Notes: a model not told the origin generated them from the sequence alone. Positions 51,346 through 59,821 are shown, numbered from the stretch's first letter. The stretch is 64,000 nucleotides of DNA from Rhodobacterales bacterium 32-67-9 (GCA_002280515.1 NCEA01000001.1:1-64000); one strand, 5' to 3'. Numbers and translations are program-made.

Positions 51346-51357
51346 GTTAGCGCTAAC
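51346..51357. promoter_or_regulatory. LacI-type operator GTTAGCGCTAAC upstream of zwf
   Basis: A perfect 12-bp palindrome with the central AGCGCT common to LacI-family sites, 20 bp upstream of the zwf ATG. A degenerate second copy (TTAGCGCCTT, 51369-51378) is centred 22 bp further upstream, about two helical turns. The half-sites differ from the aglE operator, suggesting a different regulator. Confidence 0.5.
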
Positions 51358-51440
51358 AGGAACGCTCTTAGCGCCTTCCTCGGCACAAGTCTAGCATTGC
51401 CGATGCAACGTGACCATGTCGCCGCGCCGACCCCGGAGGC

Positions 51441-51462
51441 AAGGTGGGTTTCAACCCACCTT
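51441..51462. repeat. Inverted repeat AAGGTGGGTT-TC-AACCCACCTT, dispersed element
   Basis: A perfect 10-bp stem with a 2-base centre, between the divergently placed zwf promoter region and the acuI stop codon (51477). A related copy (GGCGGGTT-CA-AACCCACCC) is at 60925. Repeats built on GGTGGGTT/AACCCACC are frequent between genes in Rhodobacteraceae. It may end acuI transcription on the minus strand. Confidence 0.6.
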
Positions 51463-51476
51463 ACAGGTGTCACTTG

Positions 51477-52472
51477 TCAGGCGTTCACGTCGACGACGAC
51501 CCGGCCCTGGACCCGGCCCTTCAGGATGTCGGCGCCAAGTTTCGGCAGATCGGACAGGGTGGCAGGCCGGATCATCGCCTCCAACCTCTCCATCGGCAGG
51601 TCGCGGGCGATCCTTTCCCACGCGCGGAGCCGGTTCGCATAGGGTTGCATCACGCTGTCGATGCCAAGAAGATTGACGCCACGCAGGATGAACGGGGTGA
51701 TCAGCGCGCCGTCGATCGCCGCCCCGCCCGCCAGTCCGACGGCGGCGACGGAGGTTCCGTACTTCATCTGCTTCAGCACCCGGCCAAGCATCGCCCCCGC
51801 GACGGCATCGACGCAGCCCGCCCATTGCTCGCCCTCGAGCGGCTTGCGGGTGACTTCCGTCAGATCCTCGCGCGCGACGATCTGGCTGGCGCCGAGGCCT
51901 TTCAGGTAATCCGCCGTCTCCGGCCGGCCGGTCACCGCCGCGACCTCGTGGCCGAGCTTCGCAAGGATCGCCGTCGCGACCGAGCCGACGCCGCCCGCCG
52001 CACCGGTCACCAGAACCGGCCCGTGCCCCGGCACCAGCCCGTGATCCTCAAGCGCCATCACCGCCAGCATCGCGGTCAGTCCGGCGGTCCCGACCGCCAT
52101 CGCCTGCCGGGTAGAGAGCCCCGTCGGCAGCGGCACCAGCCAGTCGGCGCGGACGCTGGCCTTTTGCGCGTAGCCGCCCCAATGCGCCTCGCCCACGCGC
52201 CAGCCGGTCAGCACCACCTTGTCGCCGGGCTTGTAGCGCGCGTCGGAGGACGCCTCGACCGTGCCGGCAAAGTCGATCCCGGGCACATGCGGGTAGTGGC
52301 GGACAAGCCCGCCGCCCGGCCCGATGCAAAGCCCGTCCTTGTAGTTCACCGTCGAATATTCGACCGCGACCCGCACGTCGCTGTCGGGCAGCCGGCTTTC
52401 CTCGATCGCCTCGACCGAGGCCGAGGTCTGGCCGCTTGTCTCATCCTTGGTGACCACCAGCGCATTGATCAT
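51477..52472 (-). CDS. acuI: AcuI/YhdH-type NADPH-dependent acrylyl-CoA reductase
   Basis: A 331-residue medium-chain reductase without the catalytic zinc cysteines. NYKDGLCIGPGGGLVRHYPH, then VPGIDFAGTVE, and the Rossmann loop VTGAAGGVGSVATAILAKLG identify the YhdH/AcuI group; AcuI of Rhodobacter sphaeroides reduces acrylyl-CoA to propionyl-CoA in 3-hydroxypropionate and DMSP metabolism. YhdH-like proteins of other use exist, so the substrate is probable, not proven. It starts at 52472; the long upstream extension has no family support. It lies downstream of an ABC operon with a 178-bp gap. Confidence 0.85.
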   Translation of the reverse strand: MINALVVTKDETSGQTSASVEAIEESRLPDSDVRVAVEYSTVNYKDGLCIGPGGGLVRHYPHVPGIDFAGTVEASSDARYKPGDKVVLTGWRVGEAHWGGYAQKASVRADWLVPLPTGLSTRQAMAVGTAGLTAMLAVMALEDHGLVPGHGPVLVTGAAGGVGSVATAILAKLGHEVAAVTGRPETADYLKGLGASQIVAREDLTEVTRKPLEGEQWAGCVDAVAGAMLGRVLKQMKYGTSVAAVGLAGGAAIDGALITPFILRGVNLLGIDSVMQPYANRLRAWERIARDLPMERLEAMIRPATLSDLPKLGADILKGRVQGRVVVDVNA

Positions 52473-52617
52473 GCCTGTCTCCTCGTATCCGGTATGTCGC
52501 GCTGGCCCGCCGCCAGGCGCGCCCGCCGGTCGAAGCATGCCAAAGCCGGTCGTGGTGCGGCAAGCCCCCATATGCCGCAACCGGCGGATTGCCCGCCACG
52601 TACGGGCCGACGGCTAT

Positions 52618-52644
52618 GCCGGGGCCGGTCGCCCTGCCCCCGGC
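52618..52644 (-). terminator. Hairpin after the second ABC operon
   Basis: GCCGGGG (52618-52624) and CCCCGGC (52638-52644) form a 7-bp stem 6 bases past the stop of the ATPase gene on the minus strand. No T-run. It probably marks the 3' end of the operon; the remaining gap to acuI shows no gene. Confidence 0.4.
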
Positions 52645-52650
52645 CCGTGT

Positions 52651-54297
52651 TCAGCCCTTGCCGGCCTTCGCCGCCCTCTCCCTCAAGAGCTTCGTCAGCC
52701 AGTCGGGGTCCATCTCGGGTACCGAGGACAGGAGAAGCTCGGTATAGGGATCGTGCGGCGGCTCGAACATTTCCAGTTTCGGCCCCTTCTCCACCACCTT
52801 GCCGTTCTGCATAACCACCACCTCATCTGCGATGGAACGCACGGTGGCGAGGTCATGGGTTATGAACATGTAGGCCAGGTCGAACTCCGATTGCAGCCGG
52901 TCGAGCAGCTTCAGGATGCCTTCCGCGACCAGCTGGTCGAGCGCCGATGTCACCTCGTCGCAGATGATGAACTTCGGCTCGGCCGCCAGCGCCCTCGCGA
53001 TGCCGATCCGCTGCTTCTGCCCGCCGGACAACTCCGAGGGAAGCCGGTCGATGAACTTGTCCGGTTCCAGTTCGATCAGGTGCAGCAGGTCGCGGATGCG
53101 GTCGGTCAGCGCCTTGCCGTTCAGCCCCAGGTACATCTGCGCCGGCCGCCCGATCAATTCGCGCAACCGCAGCTTGGGGTTCAGCGCGGTGTCGGCCATC
53201 TGGTAGATCATCTGCGCCTGCCGAAGCTGGTCGCGGCTGCGCTGACGGTAATCGGCCGGCAGCGGCGCCCCGTCGAAGAGGATCGCCCCCCGGCGCGGCG
53301 GCAGAAGCCCGGTGATCACCCGCGCGGCGGTGGACTTGCCCGAACCGCTTTCGCCCACCACGGCGACAGTGCGGCGCTTGTGGATGTCGAAGCTGATGTC
53401 CTTCAGGATATCGGCCGCGCCGTAGCCCGCGGTGACATTGCGGACCGAGACGACCGGCGTCGTGCCCTTCGCCACCGGCGGCTGCACCGGCCGGGCGTAG
53501 CTCCGGACCGCCCAGAGGGTCTTGGTATAATCCTCCTTCGGGGCCGCGAGCATGGTGCGGGTATCAGCCTCCTCGACCTCGTCGCCGCGCAGAAGGACCT
53601 TGATCCTGTCGGCCATCTGCGCGACCACGGCGAGGTCGTGGGTGATGTAGATCGCCGCGGTGTCGAACTGTGCGACAATGTCGCGGATCGCCGCCAGAAC
53701 CTCGATCTGCGTTGTCACGTCGAGCGCGGTCGTCGGTTCGTCGAAGATGATCAGGTCCGGCCGGCAAGCCATTGCCATCGCGGTCATCGCCCGCTGCAAC
53801 TGGCCGCCCGAGACCTGATGCGGATAGCGAAAGCCGATCTCTTCAGGGTTGGGCAGGCGCATCCGGCGGTAAAGCTCCACCGCGTCGCGCTCGGCCTCGG
53901 CCCGGCTCATCACGCCGTGCTGGACCGGCGCCTCGCTATACTGGTCGATGAGCTTGTGGGCCGGGTTGAAGCTTGCCGCCGCCGACTGGGCGACATAGGC
54001 GATGCGCTTGCCGCGCAGGCCGCGCCGCTGGGCTTCCGTGGCCGCCCTGAGGTCGATCCCGTCGAAGTCGATGGTGCCGCCGGAAATCCGGCAGCCGTCG
54101 CGGGTGAAGCCCATCGCGGCCAGGCCGAGCGTCGACTTTCCCGCCCCGCTTTCGCCGATGAGGCCGAGCACCTCGCCCTTGTGGAGCGTCAGGTCCACGC
54201 CCTTGATGATCGGCGACCAGGTCTCCTCCGACCGACCCTCGATATGGATGTCGCGGAGGGTCAGGAGGACGGGCTTTGCCGGGTTGGTATCCTTCAT
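52651..54297 (-). CDS. Fused dual ATP-binding protein of the second oligopeptide-type ABC transporter
   Basis: A 548-residue protein with two ATPase domains. Domain 1: Walker A GESGAGKST, signature VSGGQLQR, Walker [13 protein letters not shown]. Domain 2 (from about residue 285): Walker [18 protein letters not shown], Walker B IICDEVTSALD. Unlike the 694-residue fused ATPase at 36675, it lacks the cysteine-bearing C-terminal extensions after both domains and is therefore shorter. The Q-loop of domain 2 reads YQMADTALNP instead of the usual FQDP-like form. It ends the operon SBP-permease-permease-ATPase. Confidence 0.94.
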   Translation of the reverse strand: MKDTNPAKPVLLTLRDIHIEGRSEETWSPIIKGVDLTLHKGEVLGLIGESGAGKSTLGLAAMGFTRDGCRISGGTIDFDGIDLRAATEAQRRGLRGKRIAYVAQSAAASFNPAHKLIDQYSEAPVQHGVMSRAEAERDAVELYRRMRLPNPEEIGFRYPHQVSGGQLQRAMTAMAMACRPDLIIFDEPTTALDVTTQIEVLAAIRDIVAQFDTAAIYITHDLAVVAQMADRIKVLLRGDEVEEADTRTMLAAPKEDYTKTLWAVRSYARPVQPPVAKGTTPVVSVRNVTAGYGAADILKDISFDIHKRRTVAVVGESGSGKSTAARVITGLLPPRRGAILFDGAPLPADYRQRSRDQLRQAQMIYQMADTALNPKLRLRELIGRPAQMYLGLNGKALTDRIRDLLHLIELEPDKFIDRLPSELSGGQKQRIGIARALAAEPKFIICDEVTSALDQLVAEGILKLLDRLQSEFDLAYMFITHDLATVRSIADEVVVMQNGKVVEKGPKLEMFEPPHDPYTELLLSSVPEMDPDWLTKLLRERAAKAGKG

Positions 54298-54301
54298 CGC
54301 C

Positions 54302-55225
54302 CTACTCCTTCAATCCGCTGGCGCGGTGGAGCATCCAGTCCACCACGAAGTTGACCGCCACGGTCAGGAGCGCGATGGCACCCGCCGGCAAGAGCGGCGT
54401 CACGTCGCCGAAGGTGATCAGCGCCGCGTTCTCGCGCACCATCGAACCCCAGTCCGCCGTCGGAGGCTGAATTCCGACGCCAAGGAACGAGAGCGCCGAG
54501 ATCGCGAGGAAGACGAAGCAGAAGCGCAGGCCGAACTCCGCCACCAGCGGCGCCAGCGCGTTCGGCAGAATCTCCCGCGTGATCAGCCGCCAGAGCCCCT
54601 CGCCCCTGAGCCGGGCGGCCTCGATATAGTCCATCACCACGATGTTGAGCGCCACCGACCGCGCCAGCCGGAAGACCCGGGTGGAATCGATCGTGGCGAT
54701 CACCAGGATCAGCGTCGTCACCGAGGTGCCGAAGATGGTGAGGAGCAGCAGCGAGAAGATCAGCGACGGGATCGCCATCAGGATATCGACGATCCGGCTC
54801 AGGATCTGGTCGAGCCAGCCACCGACCGTCGCCGCCAGAAGTCCGAGAATCGAGCCCATGGTGAAGGCGAGCGCGGTGGTGGCGAAGGCGATGCCCACCG
54901 TGTTGCGCGCGCCGTAGATCAGCCGGGTCAGCATGTCGCGTCCGAGGTTGTCGGTACCGAGGAGATGGGTCGCGTCCCAGGGCAGGAACTGCGCGCCCAC
55001 AACCTCGCGCTCCGCGTAAGGCGCGATGAGCGGCGCGAAGAGTGCCACGACGACGTAGATCAGGATCACCAGCATGCCGAAGCCGGCCGTGAGCGGCGCG
55101 GTGCGCAGCATCCGCGCGGTCGCACCCCGCGTGAGCGCGATGGTGGCGGCGCGGAACAGCCAGCCGGCCCCGAGGGCGACCGCAATCGCGACCGCGATCC
55201 AGAAGAGGTTGATGAGGATTGTCAT
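54302..55225 (-). CDS. ABC transporter permease, DppC type
   Basis: A 307-residue inner-membrane protein of normal DppC length. LLGTDNLGRDMLTRLIYGAR is the conserved block following the first helix, and the cytoplasmic coupling loop is DYIEAARLRGEGLWRLITRE, followed by ILPNALAPLV. It lies 4 bases from the ATPase gene and 12 bases from the DppB-type gene. Confidence 0.94.
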   Translation of the reverse strand: MTILINLFWIAVAIAVALGAGWLFRAATIALTRGATARMLRTAPLTAGFGMLVILIYVVVALFAPLIAPYAEREVVGAQFLPWDATHLLGTDNLGRDMLTRLIYGARNTVGIAFATTALAFTMGSILGLLAATVGGWLDQILSRIVDILMAIPSLIFSLLLLTIFGTSVTTLILVIATIDSTRVFRLARSVALNIVVMDYIEAARLRGEGLWRLITREILPNALAPLVAEFGLRFCFVFLAISALSFLGVGIQPPTADWGSMVRENAALITFGDVTPLLPAGAIALLTVAVNFVVDWMLHRASGLKE

Positions 55226-55237
55226 GCCCGCCCCTTC

Positions 55238-56191
55238 CTATTTGCGGTGAATGAGACGCGGGTTCGACAGGGTCGACAGCACGTCCGCGGTCAGGTTGAG
55301 AAGGACGTAGGCCGCGGCAAAGATCAGCGCGACTGCCTGCACCACAGGGAAGTCGCGCTTCGACACGCTGTCAACCATGAGCTGGCCAAGGCCGGGATAG
55401 ACGAACACCACCTCGACCACGACAACCCCTGTGACGAGATAGGCGAGGTTCAGGGCCACCACGGTGATGATCGGCGCCAGCGCGTTCGGCAGCGCGTGCT
55501 TCAGGATCACCCGCATCGGCTTCATCCCCTTCAGCCGCGCCATCTCGATGTAAGGCGAGGCGAGAAGGTTGATGATCGCCGCCCGCGTCATCCGCATCAT
55601 GTGCGCGGTGACGACCAGCGTCAGCGTCAGCGCCGGCAGGAAGGTGCGGTAGAGCGCCTCGCCGAACCCCACGGTCGCATCCATCCGTGACATCGAGGGG
55701 AAGAGACCCGACTGGGCGAGGACGAAGATCAGGATATAGGCGACGAAGAACTCCGGGAACGAGATCGAGCTCAGCGCCATCGCGTTCACCGTCCGGTCGA
55801 AGATCGAATTGCGGTAAAGCGCCGCGAGGATGCCGAGCAAAAGCGACAGCGGCACCGAGATCGCGGCGGCATAGAGCGCGAGGAACAGGGTATTGCCGAG
55901 GCGCGTCGCGATCAGGTCGGCGATGGGCCGCTTGTTGGCCAGCGAGGTGCCGAAATCGCCCTGCAACGCGCCGAAGAGCCAGTTGAAGTAGCGCGTGTAC
56001 GCCGGCAGGTCGAGGCCAAGCTCTTTCCGGAACGCCGCCACCGTCTCGGGTGTTGCCGACTGCCCGAGAATGTTCTGCGCCAGATCACCGGGCAAGAGCT
56101 CCGTCGCGCCGAAGATGATCACCGAGATCACGAAGAGCGTGAGAACCCCGAGGCCCAGGCGCTTGGCGATCATTGTCCATATGACAGACAC
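55238..56191 (-). CDS. ABC transporter permease, DppB type
   Basis: A 317-residue inner-membrane protein. The N terminus KRLGLGVLTLFVISVIIFGA and the EAA-type loop PYIEMARLKGMKPMRVILKH, followed by ALPNALAPII, fit DppB. It is of normal length, unlike the enlarged counterpart at 34299. Confidence 0.94.
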   Translation of the reverse strand: MSVIWTMIAKRLGLGVLTLFVISVIIFGATELLPGDLAQNILGQSATPETVAAFRKELGLDLPAYTRYFNWLFGALQGDFGTSLANKRPIADLIATRLGNTLFLALYAAAISVPLSLLLGILAALYRNSIFDRTVNAMALSSISFPEFFVAYILIFVLAQSGLFPSMSRMDATVGFGEALYRTFLPALTLTLVVTAHMMRMTRAAIINLLASPYIEMARLKGMKPMRVILKHALPNALAPIITVVALNLAYLVTGVVVVEVVFVYPGLGQLMVDSVSKRDFPVVQAVALIFAAAYVLLNLTADVLSTLSNPRLIHRK

Positions 56192-56258
56192 GTGTCAGCC
56201 CCCCTGTTCACGAATTCTTCCGGATCGTTGCCGTCCGGCTTGGCCCCGGAGGGCAGAT

Positions 56259-56282
56259 GGCCCCGGCGCGAACGCCGGGGCC
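56259..56282 (-). terminator. 10-bp hairpin between SBP and permease genes of the second ABC operon
   Basis: GGCCCCGGCG and CGCCGGGGCC pair perfectly around a 4-base loop, 7 bases past the stop of the binding-protein gene on the minus strand. Same position and strength as the hairpin at 34200 in the first operon. Confidence 0.65.
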
Positions 56283-56289
56283 TCATGGA

Positions 56290-57855
56290 TCAGACGAACC
56301 ACCAGCGCTCGAAGGCACGCAGGCCGTCCATGCCCTGGTTCGCGCCGACGACCTCAGGCACGCCGACCTTGTCGGTATGCGCCATGACGTAGCTCGCGAA
56401 CATCGGGATAACGGTGCCGCCCTGGTTGGCGAGGAGGTCCTGCATTTCCCAGTACATGGCGCGGCGCTTGTCGTCGTCGAGTTCCGACCGCGCGGCGATC
56501 AGAAGCTCGTTGAAGCGCGCGTTGTCCCAGAAGCTTTCGTTCCACGGCGCACCACCCGAATAGGCGGTCGAGAACATCAGGTCCGGAGTCGGACGACCGC
56601 CCCAGTAGGAGGCGCAGAACGGCTTCTTCATCCAGACGTTGTCCCAGTAGCCGTCGCTCGGTTCGCGCACGACCTCGATGTTGATGCCGGCAGCCGCCGC
56701 GCGTTCGGAGTAGAGAACGCCCGCGTCCACCGCGCCCGCGAAGGCGCTGTCGGCCACCGAGAGCTGGACGCTGAGCGAGTCCATCCCGGCTTCCTTGAGG
56801 TAGAACTTCGCCTTGTCCGGATCGTAGGTCTTCTGCTCGAGTTCGGTATTGTAGTAAGGCTGCTGCGCCCCCATGGGGATGTCATTGCCGATCGAGCCGT
56901 AGCCCTGCAGGATCTTGTCGACCAGTTCCTGCCGGTCGATTCCGTATTTCAGCGCCTGACGCACGTTGTTGTCGCTGAAGGGCGTCGCACGGGTGTCCAT
57001 CACGAAGACGTAGTGCTGGTTGCCGGCCACCGGCAGGATCACCAGCCCCGGCGCCCGCTGCAAGAGGGTCACGGTGTTCAGGTCGACGCTGTCGATCACG
57101 TCGACCTCGCCGGTGATGAGCGCGTTCTGGCGCGCCGCGGAATCGACGATGGCCAGCGCCTCGATCCCGTCGAACCAGCCGCGGTCGGTCTTCCAGTAGT
57201 TCGGGTTGCGCGACATCTTCACCGAGACGCCCGGCTCGAAGCTGTCGAGCACATAGGCGCCGCAGCCGTCGGTCGTCATCGGGTCGATCTTGCCTTCGCT
57301 CGACGGCAGGATGACGAGGTGGTAGTCCGCCACGATGAACGGGAAGTCGGCATTGCCGCCCGAGAGCGTCACGACGACGGTGTCACCCTCCGCCTTGATG
57401 TCGGTAATCGGGTCGACAAGGGGCTTCGCGGCCGATTTCGACTCCTCGCCGCGATGGTAGTTGAGCGAGGCAACCACGTCGTCGGCCGTCAGCGTCTTGC
57501 CGCTGTGGAAGGTCACGCCCGAACGGATCTTTAGGGTCCAGGTCGCGGCATCGGCCGAGGCTTCCCAGCTTTCGGCGATCTCGCCCACCAGCGACCCGTC
57601 CGACGCGATCTCGGTCAGGGTGGCGTTACGGGCGACGTTGAAGCACTGGACGAACTGCGAATCCCAGGTCGCGGGATCAAGGCTGTCGGTCGTGTTGCCG
57701 CTGGCGAAGGCAACCCTGAGGATGCCGCCGCGCTTCGGCTCGGCCATCGCGCGCCGCACGCTGGCGGACAGGATCAGCCCGGCGGCGCCGAGTGCGGTCG
57801 CGCCCTTCAGAAGTCCACGGCGGCTTAGGCCGTTCTGGGATCTCAAGTCTGTCAT
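56290..57855 (-). CDS. ABC transporter substrate-binding protein, oligopeptide type (SBP family 5)
   Basis: A 521-residue periplasmic protein with a twin-arginine signal (LSRRGLLKGATALGAAGLIL, cleavage near RRAMAEP). The mature protein has GGILRVAFASGNTTDSLDPA, EIAESWEASADAATWTLKIR and VTFHSGKTLTADDVVASLNY, all OppA/DppA-like. Ligand unknown. GGAGGAC precedes the ATG. It heads an operon with two permeases and a fused ATPase, and lies next to a decayed enolase-superfamily gene. Confidence 0.93.
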   Translation of the reverse strand: MTDLRSQNGLSRRGLLKGATALGAAGLILSASVRRAMAEPKRGGILRVAFASGNTTDSLDPATWDSQFVQCFNVARNATLTEIASDGSLVGEIAESWEASADAATWTLKIRSGVTFHSGKTLTADDVVASLNYHRGEESKSAAKPLVDPITDIKAEGDTVVVTLSGGNADFPFIVADYHLVILPSSEGKIDPMTTDGCGAYVLDSFEPGVSVKMSRNPNYWKTDRGWFDGIEALAIVDSAARQNALITGEVDVIDSVDLNTVTLLQRAPGLVILPVAGNQHYVFVMDTRATPFSDNNVRQALKYGIDRQELVDKILQGYGSIGNDIPMGAQQPYYNTELEQKTYDPDKAKFYLKEAGMDSLSVQLSVADSAFAGAVDAGVLYSERAAAAGINIEVVREPSDGYWDNVWMKKPFCASYWGGRPTPDLMFSTAYSGGAPWNESFWDNARFNELLIAARSELDDDKRRAMYWEMQDLLANQGGTVIPMFASYVMAHTDKVGVPEVVGANQGMDGLRAFERWWFV

Positions 57856-57916
57856 GTCGTCCTCCTTGTTGTCGGTTCGTGTTTTTCGTCAGTAACGTCG
57901 CCTGGGAAGGCCTGCG

Positions 57917-58224
57917 TCAAGCCTTCACTGCGATCATTTCGGCGCTCTTTTGGTATTTCGCCCGGTCGAGCCATGCCGGATCGCCCCGCCCCAGCCTGGT
58001 CCATCGGGAATGCGGACCTTGCCGTTCCGGACGGCGAAGGGATCGCCCCGGAACACCCGCCGCGGCCAGGGGCAATAACCGTCGCCCTCGATTGAAAATT
58101 CGAAGTATTTCCCGGCGTTGAAGGTGGAGCACTGGCCCCAACCGGTGGCGCCATCCTCGGCGGTGACTCGTGTGAAACGGACGTGTTCGTCACAAAAGGT
58201 CTCGACGGACGAGATCTTCACCAT
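57917..58224 (-). pseudogene. Remnant of a mandelate racemase/muconate lactonizing-family gene
   Basis: The frame begins MVKISSVETFCDEHVRFTRV, then TAEDGATGWGQCSTFNA, the normal start of a mandelate-racemase-family (enolase superfamily) enzyme, but after about 41 residues jumps to YFEFSIEGDGYCPWPRRVFR and IPDGPGWG, which is the normal C terminus of such proteins. The central barrel of roughly 300 residues with all metal ligands is missing. Near the end the reading frame is also shifted: the expected tail (AWLDRAKYQKSAEMIAVKA) is found in another frame, ending at 57917. An internal deletion plus frameshift makes this a pseudogene. It lies between the HisD-like gene and the ABC operon. Confidence 0.85.
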
Positions 58225-58366
58225 CCAGGCCCGCTCCCCTTGCCCGACCGTGCGCCGGTCAAACCGGTGGCAGGCGCTCCGTTCAGTCGTGTCTAAAATG
58301 CGTCGTTTCGACACTGGTCCTCAAAACCGACGTTAGACCTTCGAAAAGCGACTTCAAGTGTTTTTT

Positions 58367-58384
58367 GTTGATTGGCCGATCAAC
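58367..58384. promoter_or_regulatory. Near-perfect palindrome GTTGATTGGCCGATCAAC
   Basis: An 18-bp dyad, imperfect only at one symmetric pair, lying 22 bp past the stop of the HisD-like gene and upstream of the pseudogene. The TTGAT/ATCAA half-sites resemble operators of GntR-type regulators. The T-run is on the wrong side for a terminator of the HisD-like gene. The region 58225-58366 shows no gene. Confidence 0.35.
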
Positions 58385-58406
58385 TTAAAGCGCGCGGCCG
58401 GCAAGG

Positions 58407-59720
58407 TCAACCGCCGCGTCGCGGCCCGAGGTCGAACTTCTCGCCGGGGAATGCCTTTTCCAGGCGGATATCGGCGGAACGGGCGTGGCCTTCCATCCCC
58501 TCGTGGCGCGAGATTCGGGCGGTGACGGCGGCAAGGTCGCGCAGCGCCTCGGGGGCGACTTCCTGCCAGGTCACGGTCTTGAGGAACTTGTGCACTGACA
58601 GCCCGCCGGTATAGCGCGCCGCGCCCGAGGTCGGCAGCACATGGTTGGTCCCCGCCGCCTTGTCGCCGAACGCGACCGTCGTCGCGGCGCCGAGAAAGAG
58701 CGACCCGTAGGCCCTGAGCCGTAAGCGCCACCAGTCGAGATCGGTGGCCTGCACATGCAGATGCTCCGGCGCGACGCGGTCGGCATGGGCGGCCATTTCC
58801 TCGCGTGTGTCGCAAAGGATAACCTCGCCGCGCCCCGACCAGGCGGCGGCGGCAGCGGTGCGGTTCGGCTCCGGCAGGGTGGCGATGCAGGCCGGCACCC
58901 GGGCCATCACCGCCGCGGCAAGATCGGCGCTGTCGGTCACCAGCCAGACCGGAGAGGTCGGCCCGTGCTCGGCCTGCCCGACAAGGTCGGCGGCAACGAG
59001 ATCGGCATCGGCGCCGGCGTCGGCGATGACCATGCTGTCGGTCGGCCCCGCCACCATGTCGATCCCGACCCGACCGAAAAGTTGGCGCTTGGCCTCGGCG
59101 ACATAGGCGTTGCCGGGGCCGACGAGGATGTCGGCGGCGGGCAGGCCGAACTGGCCGAAGGCCATCGCCGCGATCGCCTGTACGCCGCCAAGCGCGAGGA
59201 TGCTGTCGGCGCCGCAGAGGTCGAACGTGTAGAGGATCGCCGGCGGAATCCCGGCACCGGGGCGTGGCGGGGTGGCGGCGGCGACATGGGCGACGCCCGC
59301 GACCTTCGCCGTCGTCACCGTCATCAGTGCCGAGGCGATGTGGCTGTAGCGTCCGCCCGGCACATAGGCACCGGCGGCGGCGATCGGGATCAGCCTCTGC
59401 CCGACCCGGAGGCCGGGGCGAAGCTCCACCTCCGTCTCCCGGCAACTCGCCCGCTGGGCGCGGGCGAAGGCGGCGATGTTCTCGTGCGCATAGCGGATGT
59501 CGTCCTTCAGCCCGTCAGGCACCAGAGCGGAGGCGGCCTCGATCTCGGCGCGTGGAACGACCACCGGCCCGGTCCAGCCGTCGAGCCGCTCGGCATAACT
59601 GCGGGTGACGGCCTCGCCCCCGGCCTCGATCTCGGCGAGGATTCGCGCCACCGTCACCTGCACCTCGGCGGACAATTCGGCCTCTGCGGCCGCTGCCTGC
59701 TTGAAAAATCTCACACCCAT
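58407..59720 (-). CDS. HisD-family NAD-dependent alcohol dehydrogenase, possibly sulfopropanediol dehydrogenase-like
   Basis: A 437-residue protein of the histidinol dehydrogenase fold: GGVQAIAAMAFGQFGLPAAD, ILVGPGNAYVAEAK, zinc ligands in LVGQAEHGP, catalytic Glu-His in APEHLHVQ and the last His in SRHEGMEGHARS. The third zinc ligand of real HisD, an Asp in the GLSVxDF motif, is Lys here (GGLSVHKFLKT). That, plus the absence of his genes and the divergent LysR gene, argues against histidine synthesis and for a paralogue such as HpsN, which oxidises 2,3-dihydroxypropane-1-sulfonate. The true substrate is not shown. Start at 59720 uses AAGG 8 bases upstream; a GTG three codons earlier is possible. 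Confidence 0.8.
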   Translation of the reverse strand: MGVRFFKQAAAAEAELSAEVQVTVARILAEIEAGGEAVTRSYAERLDGWTGPVVVPRAEIEAASALVPDGLKDDIRYAHENIAAFARAQRASCRETEVELRPGLRVGQRLIPIAAAGAYVPGGRYSHIASALMTVTTAKVAGVAHVAAATPPRPGAGIPPAILYTFDLCGADSILALGGVQAIAAMAFGQFGLPAADILVGPGNAYVAEAKRQLFGRVGIDMVAGPTDSMVIADAGADADLVAADLVGQAEHGPTSPVWLVTDSADLAAAVMARVPACIATLPEPNRTAAAAAWSGRGEVILCDTREEMAAHADRVAPEHLHVQATDLDWWRLRLRAYGSLFLGAATTVAFGDKAAGTNHVLPTSGAARYTGGLSVHKFLKTVTWQEVAPEALRDLAAVTARISRHEGMEGHARSADIRLEKAFPGEKFDLGPRRGG

Positions 59721-59821
59721 GATCGCCACCTTTTTCCGTTACCGGCGCGGACAGCCTTGACCGGACCCACCGCCACGTTCACTTTCCCGAAAGTTCCGCC
59801 CCGCAACCGCCCTGGACCGCC

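Noticed and set aside
57934-58314. Intact 126-residue protein
   Set aside because: Its halves match the two ends of an enolase-superfamily enzyme with the barrel missing, and its tail is frameshifted.
58407-59720. Biosynthetic histidinol dehydrogenase (hisD)
   Set aside because: A zinc-ligand Asp is replaced by Lys, no his genes are adjacent, and the divergent LysR suggests a catabolic role; family call kept without the symbol.
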